Source of the DNA: Alteribacillus sp041949975
GTDB taxonomy: Bacteria > Bacillota > Bacilli > Bacillales > Marinococcaceae
Reading direction: 5' to 3'
Assembly (NCBI RefSeq): GCF_041949975.1
Contig: NZ_JBHFQG010000019.1
Span: 1-64,000, forward strand
DNA length: 64,000 nt
Of the stretch, positions 56,897 to 64,000 are shown in pieces. The translations under genes and the position numbers were made by a program. A model generated the notes under the pieces. The model worked only from the letters and a program-made list of their open reading frames with translations. It did no database searches and had not been told where the DNA came from. The stretch's first letter is position 1; each line of letters opens with the position of its first letter.

Positions 56897-59425
56897 ATGG
56901 CAGACGGTAAAGTTGTTATAGATGCAGAATTTAATAAGAATAAGGCAGAAAAAGACGCCAAAGGTTTTCAGAAGTCGGTTGAAAATGTAGGAAAGAAAGC
57001 CAAAAGTGTTGGTAAGAACCTTACGAAATATGTAACAGCGCCACTGGCTGGACTTGGAGCAGCAGCGTTTGTTGCTGCCAATGATTTGGATAAAGCATAT
57101 AAAGATATCCAAACAGCAACCGGGACCACTGGGGACGAACTAGAAGGTCTAAAAGAAGATTTTAAAACTGTATTTGAAGACGTGCCAAACAGTGCAGACG
57201 AAGTTTCCGGAGCACTAGGGAATTTAAATACCTATACCGGCGCAACCGGTGAAACGCTGCAGGATTTAACCAGAAGCGTGTTAGATGCTTCCCGTTCGCT
57301 TGGTGAAGATGGGGTTGCCAATTCTCAGGCATTTGGACAGGCTATGGAACAATGGCAGCGGCCGGCAGAAGATGGTCCTGACATTATGGATAAATTGTTC
57401 GTTGCAACCCAGGATTATGGCGTAGGTCTGGGGGAACTCACAGGATATTTAAATGAATATGGTTCTGTGTTAAAGAATGCTGATTTTACTATGGAAGAAT
57501 CAGCAGACCTTTTCGGGCGTTTGCAAGCGTCTGGTATTTCCGTTTCAAGAGTTATGCCTGGCTTAAATATGGCCTTTCGAAACTGGGCCGAAGAAGGAAA
57601 GAACAGCCGGGAAGAGTTTGATAAAACCATAACCAAAATGCAGGAAGCAGAAACAGAGACAGAAGCATTAGCCATAGCAACAGAAGCATTCGGTGCAGAA
57701 GGTGCTCAGCGTCTGACAACGGCCATTAGAAATGGCACCATTCCTTCACTAGATAAGCTAGGGGACGCGCTGGAAGGCTCAGAAGGCGCGGTGCAAAAGA
57801 ACGCAGAAGAAACCATGACTCTGGCTGAACGGTGGGCCAAACTGAAAAACCAGGCGACAACCAGTCTAGAACCCATAGGACAAATACTTTTAAACCTGGC
57901 AGAAGATGCAATACCACCTTTATTGGATGCATTGCAACGGGCAGCAGAATGGTTTGACAACCTTTCACCAGCTGCACAACGAACAACCATGATTATTGGT
58001 GGCTTAGTTGCAGCTTTGGGGCCAGTTGTAACAGCCGGTGCTATGGTTATTAATGTTTTTGCCAACCTGGTTAAGAATCTTACCCCGTTGATCTCTATCC
58101 TTAAAAAAGTATCCGTTGCTTTAAGGTTAGGGCCGATTTTTGCGGCTATGACTGGACCAATAGGGCTTGTCATTGCTGCTATTGCCGCACTAGCAGCCGG
58201 GCTTGTAATGGCTTATCAGAAGTCAGAGACATTCAGAGAAATTGTCAAGAGCGTCTGGGAGTCCATAAAAGCTGGATGGCAGGCAACTATGGCATTTTTT
58301 ACAGAAACCCTGCCTTTGTGGGTAGAAAATATAGTGACCTGGTTCCAGAATTTATGGGAACAGGCGGTAGAAATTTTTAATGGGTTTAAAGAAGCACTGG
58401 TCAGCATCTGGCAAGCTATAAAGACCGCAGTAATGACAGTGGTCATGAACGTGGTAAACACAGTGCTTTTATACTTCCAAAATATGCGAGATGGCCTTTC
58501 TCAAATTTTTACGGGATTGACCGAATTTTTCACTGGAATATGGGAAGTTATCAAAAATATTTTCCTGGGAGCCGTCCTCTTAATCCTTGACCTGGTAACG
58601 GGCGATTTTGAGAGCTTACGAAACCATGCCCAGGGAATCATGGAAAATTTGAAAAACGCATTTAGTCAAATTTGGTCAGGGATAAAAAATATATTTTCAG
58701 GTGCCGTAAAAGCTGTGCTTGGATATGTGCGGACCGCCTGGGAACAGTTGAAAACCAATACAACCAACACTTACAACAGCGTGAAAGATTTTATTTCTAC
58801 TTCCTGGGAAAATATCAAAAGTTTTATAAGTGAAGCAGCAAGCAATATTTTAAGCACTGTACAAGAAAAATTCCAGGCGCTTGTGGATGCAGTCAAAGAA
58901 CGGATGGGCAACGCAAAAGACAATGTAGAAGATATCTGGAACCAGGCGCAAGAATTCCTGGAAAACATCGACCTTGTAGAGATTGGTAAAAACATCATAC
59001 AGGGATTAATTGATGGTATCGGTTCAATGGCGTCTGCTGTTTGGGAAACCGTAACGGGCATTGCTAACGATGTGAAAGACGCGGTTGCCGGTGCACTTGA
59101 TGTCCGTTCACCTTCTCGCGAATTAATGGAAATCGGCGGTTATACCGGGGAAGGTTTTGAAGTCGGACTTGATAAGAGTGTGCCAGACATCTTAAAGAAA
59201 GCAGACCAAATGGCAGAAGCAGCAAAGCCAAATGTAAAACCAGGAAGCATGGAAAGTGTCGGCGGTGCTGCTGCAGCGTCTGCAAAAGGAAGCGCTGGCG
59301 GTGGTACACAACCTATTAATTTGGTTGTAAATGGCCGGGCGTTGGCGTCTGTTTTAGTGGATGATATTAACCGAATGCAAGGTGACCAGATTATTGATAA
59401 CAATGTTTTAAGGGGCTCAATATAA
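56897..59425 (+). CDS. Tail tape measure protein
   Basis: 842 residues. An N-terminal TMP core (about 25-330, with KDIQTATGTTGDELEGLKED), Gly/Ala-rich hydrophobic segments (about 365-440), Trp-containing helical repeats (about 445-650: WESIKAGWQAT, WENIVTWF-like units) and a membrane-active end. At about 1.5 angstrom per residue the length predicts a tail near 125 nm, within the usual siphovirus range. GGTAGGTGAAAGC before ATG. Its stop almost touches the Dit gene. Confidence 0.92.
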   Translation: MADGKVVIDAEFNKNKAEKDAKGFQKSVENVGKKAKSVGKNLTKYVTAPLAGLGAAAFVAANDLDKAYKDIQTATGTTGDELEGLKEDFKTVFEDVPNSADEVSGALGNLNTYTGATGETLQDLTRSVLDASRSLGEDGVANSQAFGQAMEQWQRPAEDGPDIMDKLFVATQDYGVGLGELTGYLNEYGSVLKNADFTMEESADLFGRLQASGISVSRVMPGLNMAFRNWAEEGKNSREEFDKTITKMQEAETETEALAIATEAFGAEGAQRLTTAIRNGTIPSLDKLGDALEGSEGAVQKNAEETMTLAERWAKLKNQATTSLEPIGQILLNLAEDAIPPLLDALQRAAEWFDNLSPAAQRTTMIIGGLVAALGPVVTAGAMVINVFANLVKNLTPLISILKKVSVALRLGPIFAAMTGPIGLVIAAIAALAAGLVMAYQKSETFREIVKSVWESIKAGWQATMAFFTETLPLWVENIVTWFQNLWEQAVEIFNGFKEALVSIWQAIKTAVMTVVMNVVNTVLLYFQNMRDGLSQIFTGLTEFFTGIWEVIKNIFLGAVLLILDLVTGDFESLRNHAQGIMENLKNAFSQIWSGIKNIFSGAVKAVLGYVRTAWEQLKTNTTNTYNSVKDFISTSWENIKSFISEAASNILSTVQEKFQALVDAVKERMGNAKDNVEDIWNQAQEFLENIDLVEIGKNIIQGLIDGIGSMASAVWETVTGIANDVKDAVAGALDVRSPSRELMEIGGYTGEGFEVGLDKSVPDILKKADQMAEAAKPNVKPGSMESVGGAAAASAKGSAGGGTQPINLVVNGRALASVLVDDINRMQGDQIIDNNVLRGSI

Positions 59426-59426
59426 A

Positions 59427-60497
59427 ATGCTGACAATCGAACGGAAAAACGGTGACAGTTATGTATTAGATAATTACATGAGAATAAAAGATTTTGATAT
59501 AGGGTTCCCGGACATCGACACACAAAAGGCGACTATTGAAGGCGTTGACGGTTACATGGACCGGGGCACCAGGTATGAAGGGCGAATCCTTACCATTGAA
59601 GCGGACATGCTGAAAGTTCCTGCTGAATTTGAGGAAGGCAGAAACCAAATTTTTCGTATCTTCAAGTCAAAAGAAGAGTTTTATTTAATCGACAGCAAAG
59701 AACCGTACCGACGTTGGGTTGTGAAGATGGCAAGCGGTTTTAATATGCCCAGGGAAACGCCTTTATTCACTAGCTTTACCATTGAGCTGGAATCAAGGCT
59801 TTCTTATGCAGAATCCATTGACCAACAAACCCAAACCTTCACCAGTTCTTCTTTCACAGTGACCAATAACGGGGATTCGGTTATAAATCCCCGTTCCTGG
59901 AACACACCAATGACCATAACATTAAGGAATATACGGGGCGGCATTCGTCTGGAAAACACAACAAACGGCAGCGTATGGGAATATGAAGTGCCAGAATATA
60001 TAAGCACTAGCATTGACGATTGGGAACAAGGGAGCCTGGGGCAAAGTACAGGTAGCGAAATAGATTCTGATACAAGGATAAGGACAAAAGACTTTTTGCG
60101 CGTAAACCCTGGAGCTACCTATCATCTTGAAATTGATAGTGATTTTAGGTTTTTGCTACACGAATATGATGAAAGCCTTCAATCTATTGAAAATCACGGA
60201 TTTAATCAAATATTAATATTCACAACAAAAGAAGATACAAAAGTTATTCGTTTGGGTGTTAGAAAGTACCCTGACGGTCAGGATATTACACCAGATGAAA
60301 TAGAAAACGTGAGTTTCTTCTATATGGAAACAACTGTTGTAATAGATGGAGTTAAATCTGAAATAGGGGATAAATCCATATTCAGAGAAACGAACGGCGG
60401 CCTTATATCCCTGGAAGAAGGCGACAATGATTTTGAGGTTGAAGGCATGGGAAGTAATACAGAAATAGAATTTGAATTCAAAGAATACACGCTTTAA
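59427..60497 (+). CDS. Distal tail protein (Dit) with inserted domain
   Basis: 356 residues. The N-terminal Dit ring domain (about 1-135: RIKDFDIGFPDIDTQKATIE and MASGFNMPRETPLFTSFTIE) and a C-terminal galectin-like part are typical of siphovirus Dit. Between them (about 190-295) lies an extra beta-rich domain, SSDDWEQG-like start and RIRTKDFLRVNPGATYHLEI, of a type often found on surface and phage receptor-binding proteins. Such evolved Dits often bind cell-surface sugar. No ribosome site; the start lies 1 bp after the TMP stop. Confidence 0.82.
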   Translation: MLTIERKNGDSYVLDNYMRIKDFDIGFPDIDTQKATIEGVDGYMDRGTRYEGRILTIEADMLKVPAEFEEGRNQIFRIFKSKEEFYLIDSKEPYRRWVVKMASGFNMPRETPLFTSFTIELESRLSYAESIDQQTQTFTSSSFTVTNNGDSVINPRSWNTPMTITLRNIRGGIRLENTTNGSVWEYEVPEYISTSIDDWEQGSLGQSTGSEIDSDTRIRTKDFLRVNPGATYHLEIDSDFRFLLHEYDESLQSIENHGFNQILIFTTKEDTKVIRLGVRKYPDGQDITPDEIENVSFFYMETTVVIDGVKSEIGDKSIFRETNGGLISLEEGDNDFEVEGMGSNTEIEFEFKEYTL

Positions 60498-60511
60498 AGG
60501 GGTGTTAGTGC

Positions 60512-63500
60512 TTGAAAAAAATACGGGGCGACTTTTGGAAAGAAATTGATGATTATCATAAGCATATAGAAGAGAATTACCCCCAGGACGGGGAAGATTT
60601 TGTCATACCAGATCGTGACGAAATGGAAGGTTTGCTTGATTTAGGCATTGCTATGAATTTAAAGGATTTTGAGCAAGCAGAAGACATCATAAATGACTAT
60701 GACTTTCCATTTGAGCTGATTCATTGGCAAGATTCAAGTAATAATGAAGCTGTTTATTATATGGTGCGTGAACGGTGGAGAGAAGGCATACACAGGGGCT
60801 GGGGCTGCTATGTTTGGGCCAGGGACCCCAAGTATAAATGGACCGTACAAGTTACACATCCTATATTTGATGAAAACACACATGATGTAGGCGCCCGTTT
60901 TTTCCAAAAGGGCGCTTATTCATTGTTTATGCATGGTTCACATCGTTACAGTTGGCCTAGAGCAAACGACCAAGAAGGAAGGTTTTCTGATCGCATAACA
61001 TATTCAGATCCCAGCGGAACTGATTTTATACCCATGCTTGCTTTTCAAATATCGAATTCTAGGGATGACATGACCTTCTTCCAGGTACATGGATTCACCA
61101 AAAGCGGTGACAATGGCCGGGATGACTACCCAGGTGTTATTGTTTCCGAAGCGTCCCCGGCATCCCCGGATTCTTCCAGGGCCAAGGCAATGGCACAAGA
61201 ATTAAGAAAAACGCGGTTAATGCCTGGTCTTTATCACTTTAATAATTTTGCTGGAGGCCATGATAGTGGCGAAGTAGAAGGTGACCACGAATACAGCGAC
61301 CTGGGGGCCGAAACAAACCGGGGTGCTGCCTGGACGAATTCATTTTTTAAAGAGCAGGGGCATTTTATTCACCTGGAAACAGAAACAGTCTTCCGATTAA
61401 ACGCGCCACAATTTACGGCAGATGCATATTACAAGGCGGCCAGTAAAGTGTACCCTAGAATGGACACATGGTTATATAGAGGGCGTGAAGTAAAAACCAG
61501 GCCATTAACAGCGCGTTTCAGTGATGCAGACCCGTCCACTTTAAGGGTATATTTAAGTGGCCCCGTTAGTGATGCTGGGGACCATACAACGTGGGATTCT
61601 GATTTAACAATACAAGACGGCGGCGTACGAGTTGAAGACGCCGGTTTTACAGTTGTCTTTGACATTGACCCGGACAGCGTAACAAGGGGCGCTTCCCATT
61701 ATATTCAATATACCGGCAGCGGCGTTGATAAGTTTGGCGACCCTATTTCAAACGATGAAATCATATATGTAGAAGGAATAGGTGAAGAGGATCTTTTCAC
61801 TGGAATAAATACGCCTTCCAGTCGCGTGAGAAAGAATCAAGACACATTCCCTATTGAAGATACAACGGACTGGATACAATGTTCTGGGGCAAACATTATT
61901 AGAACCCGGCCAAACCATCCGACCTTATACCGGCAGCATGAAGGTTCTGTCATGTTGTTTAAGAATCGCAGTAGCATGTATTCATCAACCTTTTTTGCTA
62001 AAAACGTAGACCCACAGCCAGAATTATGGTTTAGAGCTGAAATATTTGTTGATGAAAATTACATTGTGCAGGAAGGCGATTCCATTTATTTAGGGCGCAT
62101 TGTAGAAAGTGAAGACAACAATGAAGACGGCGCCAGGCTGAACATGCGGAAATATATTGATGAAGAAGATGAATATTACGGCGAGGTACACTGGCAAGTT
62201 CGCGGTGCTGGTGGTTCTTCCACATTCCCAAATGAAAATACCAGGGTTAAGTTCGGGAAATGGCAAACCGTTGAATTCTGTGTAAGGGGTGGGACGGCTG
62301 ACTATGAACTGTGGATTGACGGTGAACAAGTTGCTGTTCGGGAATTATCCAGTAATGCAGACACATTTAGTCATTTACGAATAGGTGTTAACTATATGCA
62401 ATCCCTGGACACGGATAATGGAGATTTCTATATGACTGGCGTCATGATATCAACAAGTCGGTTTGGTGTACGGGAATCTTACGATAAAATCCAATTGCCC
62501 ATGCCATTGACTGAAATACGCAGAATTATTTCTAATTCTACTAACACCAACGTACAAACAGAACCCGTTTATGATGTAGAAGTAGCAGTGCCCCTGGCCA
62601 TGAATGGCGAAAATATCAAAATACGGGCTGAAATTTACAATGAAGAAGCAGACAACCTACTTTCAATAGATGAAAGCGGCTATGTGCCCCATAATGAAGG
62701 TTCAGTTGAGATTGAATTAACTGAACCACTAGAAGAAGGCAGAACGCTGGTTCTTACAGCCATTGGAGAAACAACCGGGACGGAAAGCGAGCCAAACATT
62801 ATTCACTATTCCAAGCTAGAAGAAGAAAAGCTGCCCCCAGAAATGGAATATGACACTATGGTTGTAGTAGACCAGGATGGAAACGTGGAGGCGTTAAGTG
62901 AAATAGAATGGGACACAGTAGAAAGAAAAAGAAGGAAAAGTGATGAGTTTTCATTAAAATTTGTTGCTCCAAAAAGGCCAGGAAACAAGCACAGCTATAA
63001 AATGCTGAAAGAAGAAAATTTTGTTTTGCTGGATAATGAGAAATACAGGATAAAAAGGGTGCTGGAATATACCGTCAACGATAACCCTATAAAAGAAGTA
63101 CAGGCGCGGCACTCTTTCTTTGATATCATTTCAGATTATCAAGAAAACATTTTAAACGGTACCATTCCTTTAAGCGCTGCATTAGATCATGCACTAGGGC
63201 CAACAGATTATGATTTTAAAGTGGTAGATGAAGAAGACATTGACAGCCAAACCTTTGAAAATTTTGGTGATGATAACTGCGGCGCATTGTTTGATAAAAT
63301 TATTGAAAGATACGGAGTAGAATACATTATTGAAGGCCGAAAAGTAATAGTAGGAAAACAGCTGGGAAAAGTGGCAGACGCCCAGATCAGACACGGTCAC
63401 AACTTGAACACAATGGAACACCATTTTGATACATCCAAATTAACAACCTACGTTGAAGGATATGGGGAAGTGGACGAAGAATCAGAAGAACCCCTTGTCT

Positions 63501-64000
63501 ATGCTTTCTATATATCGCCAGAAGCAGACAAATATAAGGACGATAACGGACGTATTAAATTAAGGCACTCTAAGATCATTCGGGATGCGCGTTACACTTC
63601 CGATGACACATTGAAAGAACGGCTGAAGCGTGAAATACAAGATGTGCCTGAATACGGTATTAAAGCCGAATATGAAGAGTTGAAACTAAACGGCATTAAT
63701 GTTCACGAATTCGCCCTAGCAGACACAGTGACGGTGATTTATGAACCCCTTGACTTGAAATTAACTCCCAGGGTGGAAGAAATTATTGATTTTCCATTCT
63801 CGGAAAGATCGGATGTTATAACCCTGGGCGACTTAAGAAACGAAGCGCCGAAAATACAGTCTTCTTTTTCGCAAACGCAGCAGCAAGTAAATAATATTAT
63901 GGACGATGGCGGCAATATATCACTGAATAGGAAGAAAATCTACTCAAATTCGGACGTTTACCAAGATTCAATGGGACATCACTATATAAACCCAGACGAT
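60512..64000 (+). CDS. Giant tail-associated (Tal) protein with N-terminal enzymatic-looking and lectin-like domains, partial
   Basis: TTG start after AAAGGGGTG; the frame is open for 1163 codons and runs off the window. Residues about 1-310 form an unrecognised domain with a possible metal set (H116, D120, H141, H144, H193: THPIFDENTHD, HGSHRYSWP, VHGF). About 330-420 is Ig-like, about 470-650 a laminin-G/ConA-like fold (WFRAEIFVDENYI, GKWQTVEFCVRGG, YELWIDGEQ), and about 790-1110 the prophage-tail endopeptidase (Tal) domain with EVQARHSFFDIISDYQEN and TTYVEGYGE. Tal normally starts the protein and follows Dit; here about 790 residues precede it. It should form the tail tip and contact or cut the cell surface. 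Confidence 0.8.
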   Translation, partial: MKKIRGDFWKEIDDYHKHIEENYPQDGEDFVIPDRDEMEGLLDLGIAMNLKDFEQAEDIINDYDFPFELIHWQDSSNNEAVYYMVRERWREGIHRGWGCYVWARDPKYKWTVQVTHPIFDENTHDVGARFFQKGAYSLFMHGSHRYSWPRANDQEGRFSDRITYSDPSGTDFIPMLAFQISNSRDDMTFFQVHGFTKSGDNGRDDYPGVIVSEASPASPDSSRAKAMAQELRKTRLMPGLYHFNNFAGGHDSGEVEGDHEYSDLGAETNRGAAWTNSFFKEQGHFIHLETETVFRLNAPQFTADAYYKAASKVYPRMDTWLYRGREVKTRPLTARFSDADPSTLRVYLSGPVSDAGDHTTWDSDLTIQDGGVRVEDAGFTVVFDIDPDSVTRGASHYIQYTGSGVDKFGDPISNDEIIYVEGIGEEDLFTGINTPSSRVRKNQDTFPIEDTTDWIQCSGANIIRTRPNHPTLYRQHEGSVMLFKNRSSMYSSTFFAKNVDPQPELWFRAEIFVDENYIVQEGDSIYLGRIVESEDNNEDGARLNMRKYIDEEDEYYGEVHWQVRGAGGSSTFPNENTRVKFGKWQTVEFCVRGGTADYELWIDGEQVAVRELSSNADTFSHLRIGVNYMQSLDTDNGDFYMTGVMISTSRFGVRESYDKIQLPMPLTEIRRIISNSTNTNVQTEPVYDVEVAVPLAMNGENIKIRAEIYNEEADNLLSIDESGYVPHNEGSVEIELTEPLEEGRTLVLTAIGETTGTESEPNIIHYSKLEEEKLPPEMEYDTMVVVDQDGNVEALSEIEWDTVERKRRKSDEFSLKFVAPKRPGNKHSYKMLKEENFVLLDNEKYRIKRVLEYTVNDNPIKEVQARHSFFDIISDYQENILNGTIPLSAALDHALGPTDYDFKVVDEEDIDSQTFENFGDDNCGALFDKIIERYGVEYIIEGRKVIVGKQLGKVADAQIRHGHNLNTMEHHFDTSKLTTYVEGYGEVDEESEEPLVYAFYISPEADKYKDDNGRIKLRHSKIIRDARYTSDDTLKERLKREIQDVPEYGIKAEYEELKLNGINVHEFALADTVTVIYEPLDLKLTPRVEEIIDFPFSERSDVITLGDLRNEAPKIQSSFSQTQQQVNNIMDDGGNISLNRKKIYSNSDVYQDSMGHHYINPDD

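Larger units (their letters stand above)
30989..64000. mobile_element. Prophage (siphovirus type), left part, inserted in comGC
   Basis: From the comGC break rightward nearly all genes are phage-like: large serine recombinase, CI-like repressor, divergent early promoter, recombination and replication genes, late regulator, packaging, capsid and tail genes in the usual order of the Listeria A118/Bacillus PBSX-like group. The left boundary (attL) is inferred to lie near 30,989, where ComGC similarity ends, 1.9 kb outside the integrase gene. Lysis genes and attR are not in the window. Structural genes show no obvious decay, so the prophage could be viable; I cannot test that. Confidence 0.88.

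Noticed and set aside
57706..58173. A 155-codon minus-strand frame inside the tape-measure gene
   Set aside because: Shadow of the tape-measure coding sequence; no ribosome site and no recognisable domain.
1..64000. CRISPR arrays, rRNA genes, riboswitches or T-box leaders
   Set aside because: I saw no regularly spaced direct repeats of CRISPR type, no rRNA sequence and no leader with a recognisable riboswitch or T-box core.

Overview
The window looks like chromosome of a low-GC, endospore-forming member of the Bacillaceae. From about 345 to 31,010 the genes follow the Bacillus subtilis ispG/yqfZ/yqgB/yqgC/sodA/yqgE/pbpA/rpmG/yqgN/yqgP/yqgQ/glcK/yqgV/comGA-comGB block. Insertions and losses interrupt it: there is no pst operon, an arginine-catabolic cluster has been added, and small relics of ldh and a spoVAF-like gene are present. 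Acidic, Asp/Glu-rich exported proteins such as PbpA would suit a salt- or alkali-adapted bacillus, but that is only inference.

Region by region. 1-7,090: isoprenoid gene ispG (minus strand), small envelope proteins, a Na/Pi-type transporter and a DUF456 membrane protein. 7,109-8,502: a promoter and five tRNA genes (Asn, Met, His, Ile2-CAU, Ser-CGA). The Ser gene carries the relic of an integrated element: a broken tyrosine integrase bracketed by a 68-bp repeat of the tRNA 3' part. 8,592-14,480: sodA, yqgE, pbpA and rpmG, with copies of a structured intergenic repeat at 159, 9384 and 14322. 14,559-21,258: yqgN, a wrecked ldh, a HAD hydrolase, the rhomboid protease gene gluP, yqgQ and glcK. 21,349-26,669: rocF-aspA and divergent rocD/rocR, with sigma-54 promoters and two RocR-type palindromes. 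26,700-28,378: a secreted protein and a DUF1385 gene that runs in frame into yqgV. 28,669-31,009: comGA, comGB, a 47-codon gene and a comGC cut off after 16 recognisable codons.

From about 30,990 to the end of the window lies one end of a siphovirus-type prophage, apparently inserted in comGC by a large serine recombinase. Its order is possible cargo (DUF3231 and a membrane protein), integrase, ImmA-like protease, CI-like repressor, divergent early promoter with three operators, small early genes, a putative annealing protein with an exonuclease, replication initiator (iteron-like repeats inside the gene), DnaC-like loader, an accessory region, late regulator, terminase, portal, capsid, connector and tail genes, tape measure, Dit and a very long Tal protein that runs off the window. 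Lysis genes and attR must lie beyond 64,000.

The least ordinary part is the prophage accessory region at 41,548-46,484. Two identical 198-bp palindromic MITE-like elements in opposite orientation, each with its own 4-bp target duplication, bracket 4.5 kb. This segment holds an antisense collagen-like/beta-helix surface protein, a DUF3954-like gene, a 354-residue protein with a PUA/EVE-like N-terminus and a hydrophobic C-terminal segment, a small convergent membrane protein and the late-regulator genes. The 354-residue protein with its membrane neighbour is the best candidate here for an undescribed phage-borne function such as defence or exclusion, but nothing in the sequence proves it.
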